Positions 41,186 through 51,901 are shown, counted from the first letter of the stretch. The stretch: DNA of 64,000 nucleotides from Stentor coeruleus (GCA_001970955.1 MPUH01000216.1:1-64000), one strand, 5' to 3'. Program-made: numbers and translations. The notes: generated by a model from the letters alone, not told the origin.

Positions 41186-41848
41186 ATGGACAGTCACATT
41201 TTAAGGCTCTTAAACAGCAATAAAATATTTGGCTTAGCTTGGAACTGGAAAGGGGGTGCAAAATTAAAACCATTCCCTGTAATCTTCCAGAAAGCAGTAT
41301 CATCAATAATCCCATCAGGTGGTACAGTGATAATACCAAAATCAGAAACTGTCCTACACGAATGTAATTTCTAAATAGTAGAACTAGCTTGTTTTATATC
41401 AAAAAAAGCTAAAAATGTTCCTAAAAGTGAAGCTATGGATTATATCCAAGGTTACTGTCTAGCTTTAGATATGACAAGTCCTTCAATCCTAACTAGACAT
41501 AAAGAACATGGTCTTTCTTGGGATATCGGTAAAGGATATGATACTTTTCTTCCTCTTTCACAATATTTCCCAGCTAAATGCATATCAAACCCATCTAATA
41601 TTGACCTTGAACTAACTATAAACAACCAAATAAGACAAAAAGGTAACACAAAAGATCTTGTGTTTGGCATTCCTGAGATCATTGAATACCTTTCAAACAT
41701 TTTTACACTCAATGAAGGAGATCTTATTCTCACAGGTACCCCTCCAGGTGCATCTCAAGTTAATCCAAATGATTCTCTTCATGGGAAAATGATGGAAAAT
41801 GGGAAGATCATTGCAGAACTTTCTGCTAAAATCCAATCAGGGCTTTAA
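41186..41848 (+). CDS. FAHD1: Fumarylacetoacetate hydrolase family protein, FAHD1-like
   Basis: A 15-nt intron at 41364-41378 joins 178 and 470 nt into a 215-aa protein, close to human FAHD1 (about 220 aa). FAHD1 enzymes cleave acylpyruvates and decarboxylate oxaloacetate in mitochondria. The splice restores the metal-binding motif HELELA (the H-E-x-E of the family), followed by MDYIQGYCLALDMT with the third metal ligand Asp. The block LVFGIPEIIEYLSNIFTL-x-EGDLILTGTP is the family signature. The short N-terminus (IFGLAWNWKGG) aligns with the family's substrate-binding lid, though the usual RNY is replaced by WNW. PP1 follows after 43 bases on the same strand. Confidence 0.92.
41364..41378 (+). 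other. 15-nt intron of the FAHD1-like gene
   Basis: Reads GTAATTTCTAAATAG, with A at position 10. Splicing creates the HELEL metal-binding motif across the junction. Confidence 0.92.
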
Positions 41849-41891
41849 GATTTATTTCCTATTATTTCTCTTTAGATATAACAGTTTATAA

Positions 41892-42869
41892 ATGGTCACA
41901 GATATAGATATAGATGCCATCTTAGAAAAGCTTCTTGAAGTCAAACATGCAAGACCTGGGAGACAAGTGAATCTAACCGAACAAGAAGTTCGTAGTCTTT
42001 GTATCAAGTCCAGAGACATTTTCATGTCCCAGCCAATACTTTTAGAACTAGAAGCACCATTAAAAGTCTGTGGGGATGTTCATGGACAATTTTACGACCT
42101 ACTCAGATTGTTTGAATATGGAGGATTTCCCCCTGACTCTAATTATCTTTTTCTTGGAGACTATGTAGATCGTGGGAAACAATCATTAGAAACAGTATGT
42201 TTGCTACTTGCATATAAAATAAAATACCCTGAAAATTTTTTTTTATTAAGAGGCAATCATGAATGTGCCTCTATAAACAGAATATATGGATTTTATGATG
42301 AATGTAAACGCAGATACAATATTAAATTGTGGAAATCTTTCACAGATTGCTTTAATTGTCTTCCTATTGCTGCGATTATTGATGATAAGATTTTTTGTAT
42401 GCATGGAGGATTAAGTCCTGAATTGTCAAATATGGAACAAATAAGAAGGATTATGAGACCTGTTGATGTTCCTGATACAGGCTTACTTTGTGATTTATTA
42501 TGGAGTGACCCTGATGCTGATGTTCAAGGATGGGGTGATAATGATAGAGGAGTGAGTTTTACTTTTGGTAATGATATTGTGACGAATTTTTTAAGGAAAC
42601 ATGATTTAGATCTTGTGTGTAGAGCACATCAAGTTGTTGAAGATGGGTATGAGTTCTTTGCCAAAAGACAACTTGTCACTGTGTTTTCAGCACCGAATTA
42701 TTGTGGAGAATTTGATAACTCTGGAGCTATTATGAGTGTAGATGAAAGTCTTATGTGTAGTTTTCAGATACTAAAGCCTACTGATAAGAAAACTGCTCAG
42801 ACTTCGGGAAATTCTAGGCCTTATACACCACCAGCTAAAGCTGGCTCACCCAAGAAATCTTTAGGTTAG
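41892..42869 (+). CDS. PPP1C: Protein phosphatase 1 catalytic subunit
   Basis: The 325-aa serine/threonine phosphatase is of the PP1 type. The metallophosphatase motifs are intact: [40 protein letters not shown], the MHGGLSP histidine and [13 protein letters not shown]. The beta12-beta13 loop [11 protein letters not shown] is PP1-specific. The C-terminal SRPYTPPAK retains the TPP site that CDKs phosphorylate in animal PP1, so cell-cycle inhibition may be conserved. Specificity comes from regulatory subunits binding the RVxF groove; a candidate lies at 54107. The gene starts 43 bases after FAHD1. Confidence 0.98.
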   Translation: MVTDIDIDAILEKLLEVKHARPGRQVNLTEQEVRSLCIKSRDIFMSQPILLELEAPLKVCGDVHGQFYDLLRLFEYGGFPPDSNYLFLGDYVDRGKQSLETVCLLLAYKIKYPENFFLLRGNHECASINRIYGFYDECKRRYNIKLWKSFTDCFNCLPIAAIIDDKIFCMHGGLSPELSNMEQIRRIMRPVDVPDTGLLCDLLWSDPDADVQGWGDNDRGVSFTFGNDIVTNFLRKHDLDLVCRAHQVVEDGYEFFAKRQLVTVFSAPNYCGEFDNSGAIMSVDESLMCSFQILKPTDKKTAQTSGNSRPYTPPAKAGSPKKSLG

Positions 42870-43547
42870 TTGATTATTATTTAGTATTATTATAAAGGAT
42901 TGAATATTTTTATTTGTAAATTAGGTAGAGGATGAGGTGAGGAAGGAAATTATTGATTTTGGTTTGAGTTTGTAAGAGATTTTTTAGGATTAGTTAAGTT
43001 TGAAGCATGATGATTAGGAAAATTAAGTTTATGAAATTAGTAATGATAAGATAGGTTTTTTTAAGGTATTTTTTTTGGGAAATCGATTGAGAAAATATTT
43101 TTTCATTGATATGCAGGTGGCTTTTTATGATAGAATGGGTTAATGAAAATTAAAATTTCCCTTCACCCCTAGCATTTAACTTATTTTCAGGATAACAAAA
43201 CTAGCAATTTCTATATATTTCTATCATCTCAACTAAAAAAATCCTAAAATCCAAAAAGCCAATCTTAACAACATAAACCTATGCAAAAACTCTAAACATC
43301 ACAAACTTTCATAAACTACAAAAAACCTAATTTTTTTCCCAGCACCTAAAATGAAAATCCTGCACATCCTCAATCAACTAAAAAATTCAAATTTATGCCA
43401 AAACTTTCCCAACCCTACACCTATATTATAATAAAAACATTCAAAGTCCTAATAAAGCCTCTAACTGTCCAAAAAATATGTCATTAGACTTCTTCATATT
43501 AAAATTTGAATCTCATAAAAAAGGCTAAAATAATAATTTCGTTATAA
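42870..43547. other. Intergenic
   Basis: 678 bases with an abrupt composition switch near 43145: G/T-rich on the left, strongly A/C-rich on the right. No gene or relic recognised. Confidence 0.55.
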
Positions 43548-45806
43548 ATGCTTGAATCTACCCCCAAACCCTCCAGAAGAGAAGTTAGATTAATTTCAAA
43601 TCTCTTCAGATTCCAAAAACTCCCTATAGACACAATCTACGGATACTTTATCGAATTTACCCCTGAAGTAGACATCAACAACAAAGACTTAAAAAAGTAC
43701 CTACTTCGGAATTCCAAACGTCAAATCCAAACTTTCATAAACGAGCATTTCTTTTACGACATTTTAATATCAAAAACCAAAAACGAAGAACCTTTCATAA
43801 TATCCTCAATAGGTCGTGATTCAACTGAATACAAATTAACAATTCGTTATATAAATACAATTGAACAAAATACTGACCAATTCAATTGGTATCTAAACAT
43901 TCTCATTAAAATACAACAAAAATCTCTTGGGCTTAAACAGTTAACAAATAAACCAGCTTTTTTTAATAGTGATCAAGCTGTTGAATTACCTAATATTGGA
44001 CTTAATATATGGAATGGATATAAAGCTACAATAACTAGAATAAATACAACAATGACTATGTGTATGGATATATGTAGTAAAATTATAAATACAAAAAATG
44101 TTCTTGATGCTATTGAAGAGATTCATGAAAGAAATTCTGATTTCCGTCGTAAAAAAATTAACGATTTTCTTAGTAATCAAATTGTCATGACAAGTTATAA
44201 TAAACGTTTTTATAGGGTACAAAGAGTTGATTTTGACTCAGACCCAAATACTGTTTTTGATAGTAAAAGTGGCCCGGTGTCAATAAAAGATTATTATTTA
44301 AAACAATATAATATAAAAATCAAAGACCTTCGTCAACCTTTGATTGTTGCTGTTCAGAGGGCTCAGGAGGTGAAAATTGTCCCTGAGTTGTGTTTTTTGA
44401 CAGGAGTTCCTGAGTTTGCGAAGAGGAATGGGAATATGATGAAACAGGTACGAGATGCAAATAAATCTAATCCAAATGATCGATATTATGCTATAACTAA
44501 ACATACTGAGAGGATGATTGGTGAAGGACAAAGATTATCTGAAGAACAAGAACTTATTATAGATCCAAAACCTATAGGAGTTACAGGTGTTGAGTTCAAT
44601 ACAATAAAAATCCAGTTAAAAAACGAAACTTTAGACTGCTCAGACCGTGGGTTTAACTTGAAATCATCACTTAAAACTCCAGTTTCAATCAGTTTACTAA
44701 GGATTTGTTACAACAATCACGATTACAACAATGCTTTACTTCTAGAAAAATCTTTAAATGGACGCATGCGTAACAGTGGAGTCAATCTTGAAAATATTGA
44801 CTTTTTCGAATACTCTTCAAATGGAAACCTTTGCAAACATCTTGAAGGTTTGAAATCCCAACAACAAGTTCCTAAAATTGTTGTTGTTATCTTACAAGGT
44901 AGAAGTAAAACATATGATGATATAAAACAAATATCTGCAAATATTGAAATCCCAATTCAATGCATATTATCATTTCAGTTTAATAATCAAAAAAAAATTG
45001 AGTCTGTTTTAACTAATATCGCTCATCAAATCGCAGCGAAAACAGGGTCACAGCTTTGGACTATCCCTCATTGTGAAGGTATTCCCCGTGTGACAATGAT
45101 AGTAGGTATGGATGTTTATCATGACACAGTTAATAAAAAAGAGAGTATTTTAGGCTTTACTGCATCTTTAAATCCTGAGTTTACAAAATATTATTCAACA
45201 ATACGTAAACAGTCTAAAATCGGTGAAGAAATATCAAGTTCTGCTGAAAGTTGTTTTCATGAAGGACTTTTAGCTTTTTTTGAAGAAACACAGCGTAGAT
45301 TTTTACCTAATTTGATTGTGGTTTATAGAGATGGGGTTGGCGAATCACAAGAGAATTTTGTTAAGGATATTGAAATTGCAGGTTTAAGAAAAGTTATTTC
45401 AGGATTTCAAGGGTATAATCCTGAGATTGTGTATATTGTTGTATGTAAAAGAATTGATCAAAGGTTTTTTATGAGTACTAGGGAAAATATAGGAAATCCT
45501 AAAGCTGGAACTTGTATTACTGATAGCCAAGTATGTGATGATTCAACTTTTTATATGATAACTGCTAGTGTTAATCAAGGAACAGCAACACCGGTTAAGT
45601 ATAAGATTATAGAAAATACATCAGAGATTAATAGGGAGGTTATTGCTAAATTCTCATATGGGCTTTGTCATTTATATTATAATTGGAAAGGGGCGATTAA
45701 ACTTCCCGTCCCGACACAACTTTCGCATAAACTTGCTTATATTGTGGGAGAAAATATACATAAGGATGCAAATCCAAATATGAGAAGGAGTTTGTGGTTT
45801 TTATAA
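43548..45806 (+). CDS. PIWI: Piwi-clade Argonaute protein
   Basis: The 752-aa protein binds small RNAs. A PAZ domain lies at about 170-295 (RVQRVDFD, DYYLKQYNIKIKDLRQPL), a MID region at about 400-490, and a PIWI domain to the end. The slicer tetrad looks complete: Asp in GMDVYHD (about 521), Glu in FHEGL (about 570), Asp in YRDGVGE (about 596) and His in QLSHKLAYIVGE (about 726). YNIKIKD and the IP-x-C-E-G-x-P block are typical of Piwi rather than plant/animal Ago proteins. In other ciliates Piwi proteins carry scan RNAs that direct DNA elimination during macronuclear development; that role here is inference from the family. Single exon, with an ordinary length. Confidence 0.97.
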   Translation: MLESTPKPSRREVRLISNLFRFQKLPIDTIYGYFIEFTPEVDINNKDLKKYLLRNSKRQIQTFINEHFFYDILISKTKNEEPFIISSIGRDSTEYKLTIRYINTIEQNTDQFNWYLNILIKIQQKSLGLKQLTNKPAFFNSDQAVELPNIGLNIWNGYKATITRINTTMTMCMDICSKIINTKNVLDAIEEIHERNSDFRRKKINDFLSNQIVMTSYNKRFYRVQRVDFDSDPNTVFDSKSGPVSIKDYYLKQYNIKIKDLRQPLIVAVQRAQEVKIVPELCFLTGVPEFAKRNGNMMKQVRDANKSNPNDRYYAITKHTERMIGEGQRLSEEQELIIDPKPIGVTGVEFNTIKIQLKNETLDCSDRGFNLKSSLKTPVSISLLRICYNNHDYNNALLLEKSLNGRMRNSGVNLENIDFFEYSSNGNLCKHLEGLKSQQQVPKIVVVILQGRSKTYDDIKQISANIEIPIQCILSFQFNNQKKIESVLTNIAHQIAAKTGSQLWTIPHCEGIPRVTMIVGMDVYHDTVNKKESILGFTASLNPEFTKYYSTIRKQSKIGEEISSSAESCFHEGLLAFFEETQRRFLPNLIVVYRDGVGESQENFVKDIEIAGLRKVISGFQGYNPEIVYIVVCKRIDQRFFMSTRENIGNPKAGTCITDSQVCDDSTFYMITASVNQGTATPVKYKIIENTSEINREVIAKFSYGLCHLYYNWKGAIKLPVPTQLSHKLAYIVGENIHKDANPNMRRSLWFL

Positions 45807-46482
45807 ATCTTGTGTAGTAGATAGGGTATTAAGTATGAGTAAGATGAATTTTTGTTTGATAATTTTGTGTACATTGGTAGAGGGTTTTTATTGGGTTGTG
45901 GATGCTTGCTTAATATTGTGTTTTTTATGGGTAAGGATGGGTATTTTATTATTGTAAAAGGGTTGATTTTAATGTTTTTTTAAATAGCACAAGTTTTATG
46001 TTTATTTTTTTATGAAATTTTGCACGTGGAGAGATTTGAAAGATCAAAAGTTTAGGATTGGTTGTAAAGTTGTTGGAGATAGGAATTGAGAAAGTTTTAT
46101 GGGTATTAGTTAGAAATAAAAATGTTGGTGTGGTTTAGTAATAAGTTTATGGCTTTGGTTATCGGGTTTATAGTGGTTTTGTTAAAGATTTTAGAAAATT
46201 TAATTAGGATTTGATATTATAACAGGCGAAATATAATGAAAACTTTAAGAGTTCTAATTTTGAATTGATTTATTTAATAAATTCGATTTAGTGATTTTTT
46301 ATGCGGATAATAATATTTTACGACAATATTTAAACAATAATCTACAGTTTTAGCTTATTTTTCATCCTATTTGATTAAATCCAACTTGATGTTTTAAACT
46401 TGTAGACATAAATATTCTTAAAAAGTACCAAATTTCAGTTATTCGAATATTGGAATTAAATGTTTAAAATTTATTCAAAGCT
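45807..46482. other. Intergenic
   Basis: 676 bases, markedly G/T-rich to about 46120 and A/C-rich near the next start. Nothing recognised. Confidence 0.55.
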
Positions 46483-49164
46483 ATGTCTTTTCCACAAATG
46501 TACGATTTATTCAGGAAACTGGAACAAAAATCCCCATTATCTCTCAACAAGGAAGATGAAACAAGTCGAGATGATGAATACATGTTTGAAAAAGTTAGCA
46601 CCCAAGGCAAGAGCTTAAGACCTGCTAGTGCCAAAGGGATGGAGTTTTTTAAGCAAAAGCGTCCAACTACATCAAAACACCTGCCAATCAATATCCGTCG
46701 TGAAAAAACCAAAAATTTAGTTGACTTATCAATCTTATCTCGGCTAAAGCCTCGACGTATCAAAATTGAAAAAGAACGTCTATACGAAGACAACATGGCG
46801 CTAAAGCTAAAAAACAATAGCCTCAACGAAGAAATTATCCGACTACGTACCAAAGTCTCTCAAATAGAAAAAGAGCTCAGCAAGCGAGAAGATCAATTTG
46901 ACCACAACCAAAACTCAAAGCCGGTGCATTTAGTCAACAACCTAAAATCTTCAATAAAAGATCTTAAAAACGAAATCTCAATAAAAAATGATGAGATCAT
47001 TAAACTTAAAAGAAACATACGATCAACGAAATTAAATGAAATCGAACTTGAAGTTCAAGCATATATTGATGAATGCACAAGACTTCGACATCATTTAGAA
47101 GAAATAATGAGACAAAGAGATACTCCACAGTTAAGTCAAATCCCTGAAGAGAGAACAACACAAACATCATTTTTGGTAAACAATTTGAAAAAAGAAAACG
47201 AAGACCTAAACACAGCTTTGAAAATCGGCAATGAAGAAATAACAAAATGGAAAGAAAGGGTAAATGAACTGGAAAAACTCAAAAAAAAAAAATCAGTTAA
47301 AAAAAGTGAATTAACTGGAGCTAAAAGTGAAATACAAAAGCTTAAAATCCAAATTGATAATTTGACAAAAGATTTTGGAGTAAAAGAAAATAATTATAAA
47401 GATGAGATTGTTAAGTTAAAAAAAAACTATCAGGATATGCAAGGAAGGACAATGGGTTATGAGGCTAAAATAAAAGAACTTATGTTTAATATTGATGAAC
47501 AAGGACGACAAGTTAAATATTGGCAGGATATGTGTAATAAGTATAGTGAGGAAGAAATGACAAAGGCTGAAAAAGAAAAATTTGATAAGATTAGAAAGGA
47601 ACAAGAGGAAAAAAGAATTTTTGAAGAAAAAGAAAGAGTTGAAAGACAAAGGAAGGAACAGGAAGAAAAACTTAGGATTGAAAAGAAGAAACAGGAGGAT
47701 GAAGAGAAAAATAGACTGGAAAAAGCTCAGGAAATTAAAAGGGGTGAAGAAGAAGCTAAGAGAAAAGATGAGGAAGCTAGGAAAATAGCTGAGGCTAAAA
47801 AAAAAGAAGAAGAAGCTAAGAAAAAAGAAGAAACTAAAAAAAAAGAAGAAGAAGCTAAAAAAAAGGAAGAATCTCTGAAGCAAGAAAAAAAACCTAAAGA
47901 AGAAAACCAAAAACCAAAAGACCAAGAAAAACTCAGACGTGAAAACTCAGACCCTGAAAAAACTAAAGAAGACTCTAAAGACAAATCCAAAAAGAAAAAA
48001 GGCAAAAAATCTAAAGACGAATCAAAAAGTCCTACAAAAATAGAGCCTACAAGTCCAGAAATCAAATCTATTCTTGACCATTTTGCCTTTCGTATGCAAA
48101 TCAACCGTATCCCTAAAACCAAACTTTTCCAAACTCTTTTCGGTAGCCTTTCTCAAGAAAAACCTTTAAGCAAAACTGAAATGTCGTCTTATTTAAAAAA
48201 ACCCCCATTTAGTTTTAATCCATCAGATGTTGAAGCATTAAATAATTTCTTACTTGAATCTCCAAAATCAACAGCAAAAAAAATAGAAGCTAAGCTTTTT
48301 AAATCTACAAACGATTGGGAAGTTTTTTCTTCTGAAGATGAAGAGAAATTTGATGAAAAAATTGGGCAAATTATGATAACGAATAAAGATAAACTAAATG
48401 AAGCTTGTAAAGAATATGATTTAGATGATTCAGGAATAATTACTATAGAGGATTTTAAAAAAGCTTTGAAAAAAGCGTCGATTGATATCCCGGGGAAAAT
48501 TTTCAGTTATATGACTTTACTTTTTTATTCACATGATATGAAATTAGCCCAAGTTCCGTATAAGAATTTTATTCAAGCTTATGGGAACCCAGAAGGACAG
48601 GAGGAAGAGGAAGATGATATTAATGATGAAGAAAAAGCGAAAGTTGTCAGACATTATTTAGGAATAATGGCACAGATACTTATAAAAAATAAAAAAGGAG
48701 TTTTCGATATTTTTGAGTGTGATGAAAATGGGATAATAAATCCTGATGATTTTTTTTCTGGACTTAAGAGAATTGGTTTAGGAGGAATGGACCAAGATCA
48801 TATAATGCTGATGTTAGAAGCTTTACAGTTTGAAGAATCACAAGAAGTTTGTGTTCATATTGAAGAACTTGAAGAGATACTTGTTCATTATGGTGTTGCT
48901 CCTTTAAATGAAGGTGATAAAAATTTCAATGATAATGAAGAAGATGAGGAAGAAGATCCAGAAAATTCACAAGGACATTATAAAAAAGTAAGTCTCTTAG
49001 ACTCAGAAAATTTAGAACTTAGTGAAGACTCACCTGTAAAAGAAAAGAAAAAAGACAAAGGGAAAAAAGAACCTGTTTTCAGTAAACACAAAAGTTTTGA
49101 TAGAGGAGATCATAAAGATAGTGAAGATTATGATAGCGATTATGATGATGATGATTTTCAATAA
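46483..49164 (+). CDS. Long coiled-coil protein with C-terminal EF-hands
   Basis: The 893-aa protein has a ~100-residue basic N-terminus, coiled coil at about 95-350, and a very charged K/E single-helix stretch at about 360-530 built of imperfect KKKEEEAKKKEE units. A C-terminal region at about 630-800 carries EF-hand loops: DLDDSGIITIED (near 646) is clean, and DENGIINPDDF (near 746) is plausible but lacks the usual first Asp spacing. The tail is acidic, with runs of D/E and Ser. The arrangement suggests a Ca2+-responsive cytoskeletal scaffold. In Stentor-like ciliates contractile and basal-body fibres use such Ca2+ sensors, but placement there is inference. Confidence 0.85.
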   Translation: MSFPQMYDLFRKLEQKSPLSLNKEDETSRDDEYMFEKVSTQGKSLRPASAKGMEFFKQKRPTTSKHLPINIRREKTKNLVDLSILSRLKPRRIKIEKERLYEDNMALKLKNNSLNEEIIRLRTKVSQIEKELSKREDQFDHNQNSKPVHLVNNLKSSIKDLKNEISIKNDEIIKLKRNIRSTKLNEIELEVQAYIDECTRLRHHLEEIMRQRDTPQLSQIPEERTTQTSFLVNNLKKENEDLNTALKIGNEEITKWKERVNELEKLKKKKSVKKSELTGAKSEIQKLKIQIDNLTKDFGVKENNYKDEIVKLKKNYQDMQGRTMGYEAKIKELMFNIDEQGRQVKYWQDMCNKYSEEEMTKAEKEKFDKIRKEQEEKRIFEEKERVERQRKEQEEKLRIEKKKQEDEEKNRLEKAQEIKRGEEEAKRKDEEARKIAEAKKKEEEAKKKEETKKKEEEAKKKEESLKQEKKPKEENQKPKDQEKLRRENSDPEKTKEDSKDKSKKKKGKKSKDESKSPTKIEPTSPEIKSILDHFAFRMQINRIPKTKLFQTLFGSLSQEKPLSKTEMSSYLKKPPFSFNPSDVEALNNFLLESPKSTAKKIEAKLFKSTNDWEVFSSEDEEKFDEKIGQIMITNKDKLNEACKEYDLDDSGIITIEDFKKALKKASIDIPGKIFSYMTLLFYSHDMKLAQVPYKNFIQAYGNPEGQEEEEDDINDEEKAKVVRHYLGIMAQILIKNKKGVFDIFECDENGIINPDDFFSGLKRIGLGGMDQDHIMLMLEALQFEESQEVCVHIEELEEILVHYGVAPLNEGDKNFNDNEEDEEEDPENSQGHYKKVSLLDSENLELSEDSPVKEKKKDKGKKEPVFSKHKSFDRGDHKDSEDYDSDYDDDDFQ

Positions 49165-49354
49165 AATGAGAATATATAGATAAATAAATATATCATTATT
49201 TTTGTAGGAATAGATTTAAGATTTTATATCAAAATATGCTTAAGAATGAAACTATACAATACCCTAATCTAATATTAATACACAACAAAACTTTTTTCTA
49301 TTAAGTTTTTAAATTATTTATAATAAACTTTTTGATTTCTAAAGAAATATAAAA
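49165..49354. other. Convergent spacer
   Basis: 190 bases between convergent stops, AT-rich. Nothing recognised. Confidence 0.5.
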
Positions 49355-50407
49355 TCAAACATTAGTATTTAATTTGCCTTCAAACCATGTGCCTTTAATC
49401 ATCTTCCCATTGGCCCATATAAAAATTCCAGTACCATGTTTAAGTCCATTTTCATATTCTCCAATATACTTATTCCCATCACTCCATAAAAACTTCCCTT
49501 CTCCATGCATTTTCGAATTCTTCCACATCCCTTCATACCTATTTCCATTTCTCCATTTAAAAACCCCATAGCCTTGCATTTCATTATTAACAAAACACCC
49601 TTTATAAGAACTCTTATCAGGCCATATAAAAACCCCTTGACCTGTTCTCATACCATTATAATAAGATCCTTCATAAGTACTTTTATCAGGCCATTTCTCT
49701 TTCCCAACTCCATGAGGTTTACCATCTTTCATCTCCCCTAAATAAACACTTCCAGTACCTAGTTTTACTTCTGAACATCTAGATTGGCTTATAGAACATT
49801 CTATTTTTTCTTGACTTTCATCAGAACTTTCTTCAGAACTCTGTAGATCTTTTTTATTATAAACCATCTCAGTGTATTTTTTTAAAGGGTTTACATATAC
49901 TCTTTTGCTCCTATCAGTTCTTTCAGAATTCACAGAATCATCTAGATTACTCTCAATAAGCATTTCTAATTGTGACTTTTTCGAACCTTCATTTTCAGAT
50001 TCATCTTCAAGAGATCTAAGGATTTCTAACCTTGCAATTTGATACTTCATTTTAAGATCTTGATTAAAAGTGTTTTCAGTTGATATGTAGTTCAATTTAT
50101 TTATTTCAGAACAATTGTTAGAGTTTTTTTTAGATAAACTGTTTGATTGCTCGTTATATAACTGATCTCGGAGCTTACGTGCAAGGTAACCTCTTGATAA
50201 TGATGTTAATGTTGTATAATTATATTGGATTCTTTGGGTTGGTTCAATATAGTTTTTGTCTTCGTTTTTAATACAGAGACATGATAACTGAGTTGAACTG
50301 ATAATATCTTTTATTTCTATAAGGTTATAGTTTCTTTTTGGTTTTGGGGGTATTGATGAAAAACTAAAATTAAATTGTCTATTTTCTTTTTGACTTTTAT
50401 TTCCCAT
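49355..50407 (-). CDS. MORN-repeat protein with IQ-like motif
   Basis: The 350-aa protein ends in about five full 23-residue MORN repeats plus a partial one, from residue ~218 (YLGEMKDGKPHGVGK) to the end (IKGTWFEGKL). MORN repeats form beta-hairpin rods that dimerise or bind membranes. The N-terminus MGNKSQKE has Gly2 and could be myristoylated, although position 6 is Gln rather than Ser. SLSRGYLARKLRDQL near residue 70 resembles half of an IQ motif. The middle is acidic and Ser-rich. The stop codon is TGA, the only one among the confident genes. Reading through would add about 20 unremarkable residues. Likely cortical or basal-body associated, by analogy. Confidence 0.9.
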   Translation of the reverse strand: MGNKSQKENRQFNFSFSSIPPKPKRNYNLIEIKDIISSTQLSCLCIKNEDKNYIEPTQRIQYNYTTLTSLSRGYLARKLRDQLYNEQSNSLSKKNSNNCSEINKLNYISTENTFNQDLKMKYQIARLEILRSLEDESENEGSKKSQLEMLIESNLDDSVNSERTDRSKRVYVNPLKKYTEMVYNKKDLQSSEESSDESQEKIECSISQSRCSEVKLGTGSVYLGEMKDGKPHGVGKEKWPDKSTYEGSYYNGMRTGQGVFIWPDKSSYKGCFVNNEMQGYGVFKWRNGNRYEGMWKNSKMHGEGKFLWSDGNKYIGEYENGLKHGTGIFIWANGKMIKGTWFEGKLNTNV

Positions 50408-50777
50408 AATGTTATATTACAAGTTTTATTTAAGTTTTTTTATGATTAAGATTTATTTGATAATAAAAAGATGTATATATGGATACATAAAATTTTAAGT
50501 TTAAGATTTGATGATATGGGTAGATATTAAGATTGTAGGGAAATTTTTATTAATGAAAGATAAGTGATTATATTTATGATTAGTTTTTATTTTCTTTAGA
50601 ATTAGTATTTGGTAATATACCTTGGAAATTAAGAGCATGATAGTTAGGGAGAAGATGCTCAATAAGATTACATTTAACAGCAGAATTTTCACTTTGATTA
50701 TTATAATAATATTTACTAAAGAAATTTTTATGCTTATCTTATTATATAAAAACTGAGAGGATTATATAAACAAAATT
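50408..50777. other. Divergent spacer
   Basis: 370 bases, AT-rich. A 63-codon minus-strand frame at 50501-50692 has no motif and is probably chance. Confidence 0.5.
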
Positions 50778-50963
50778 ATGGCTAAGCTTTTCAAAAAAAA
50801 TAAGCATTGGAATGCTAAAGCTTTTAATGAAAGAACGAAATTACAAGGTAAACTTAAAACAAAAAAACTTAATAAAAAAATCATCCTATCACGAAAAATT
50901 ATCAAAAAGATTTCAAAGAAATCACACAATCTGGTAAAAGAAGTTTTAGAGAAGTTTACCTAG
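50778..50963 (+). CDS. Small very basic protein, hypothetical
   Basis: This 61-aa frame starts at ATG and is about 40% Lys/Arg (for example NAKAFNERTKLQGKLKTKKL). Such proteins are often nucleolar or ribosome-associated. I do not recognise a family, and a chance frame in A-rich DNA cannot be excluded. It would be a complete, intronless gene just upstream of a kinase relic. It has a proper ATG and ends in TAG, the usual stop type here. Confidence 0.4.
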   Translation: MAKLFKKNKHWNAKAFNERTKLQGKLKTKKLNKKIILSRKIIKKISKKSHNLVKEVLEKFT

Positions 50964-50997
50964 TAAAAAAAAATCAATAATAATCAGTAATATGTCC

Positions 50998-51640
50998 CCC
51001 CTTAGGAATAATCTATTAAAGTATCTGCTTACTGAAAGGAATATATTTCTGCATATTATCATTAGTCAATAGTAAAATTGAATTATATTTTTCAAATTCT
51101 AGAAAAACTAGTTATGGTATGGAATTTTGCCCAAATAGGGATTATAGGATGTATTTGACTATGGAGGAAAACTTACTGAAAACAAAGCAATTTTTATACT
51201 GCACAGATTATCTTAGTTTAGGAGAATTACATAAAAATTTGTTTTAGGAGTTTTGTATGCTAAGTAGATATTTTATAATATTTTTAGAGACTTGAAAAAT
51301 TAGAAATGTGGTATTTAATGCTGATGGAAATGATAAAATTATGGATTTAGGGTTTTATAAAGAAGAAACTAATGATTAGCAACATTTTAGTTCTTTTGTG
51401 GATGAATATCTTATTTAGACTTTAAGATGCTTAAAGATCAAAGTATGATCGATAGACTGAATATTACTTGGAGTTTTGTCTTATGAAATACGTGTGGAAC
51501 ACATCTATTTATTCACCAAAAAGAGACCAGATATATGCTGATATATAAAAATAAACCTTATGATTCCACAATTTTTCAAAAGTATGTCGAAATTTTATTA
51601 AGGAACTTACGGTCAGAAAACCTTTAAGCGGCTTGAAGCT
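50998..51640 (+). pseudogene. Decayed AGC-family protein kinase
   Basis: Successive kinase motifs appear in the right order but in changing frames. They are LLTERNIFLHIIIS (compare ERNIL..I.HPFIV), EKLVMVWNFAQ (hinge strand), ENLLKTKQFLYCTDYLSLGELH (helix E region), RDLK (catalytic loop), NVVFNADGNDKIMDLGF (DFG strand, Phe replaced by Leu), SFVDEYLI (at the place of FCGTPEYLAPE), and MLIYKNKPYDSTIFQKYVEILLRNL (helices G-H of AGC kinases). At least three frame changes and several stops (for example the TAG after the RDLK codons) interrupt it, so it cannot encode a kinase. The loss of the APE motif also supports decay. It is probably a duplicate of a host AGC kinase that lost its function, a plausible fate in a genome with a very large kinase family. 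Confidence 0.72.
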
Positions 51641-51901
51641 TCTAACACCCTTTCCAAAACTAAAAACCCCATTTCTACCTAATTTCCTTAACTAACCAAG
51701 ATGACATCACCAACAATCATCTTCCCACTCTCAAAAATTTTATAAATCCCAAAACCACATCACAAAAAACTATCTAACAAGCAAAAACCCGAAGGACCCA
51801 CCAAAATTCAATATATAATCATTGTAACCAAAGTAAAAACTAATAATTATGTTTTCACTTTTATTGTAAAAAGCTAAAGTATGAGTATAAAAAGCTTATA
51901 A
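51641..51901. other. A/C-rich leader region
   Basis: 261 bases between the kinase relic and the LITAF-like gene, strongly A/C-rich on the plus strand, as is common just upstream of starts in this window. No specific element recognised. Confidence 0.5.

Noticed and set aside
47416-47925. 169-codon Phe-rich minus-strand ORF
   Set aside because: It is the complement of the Lys/Glu-rich coiled-coil stretch of the gene on the plus strand; poly-Phe composition is an artefact.
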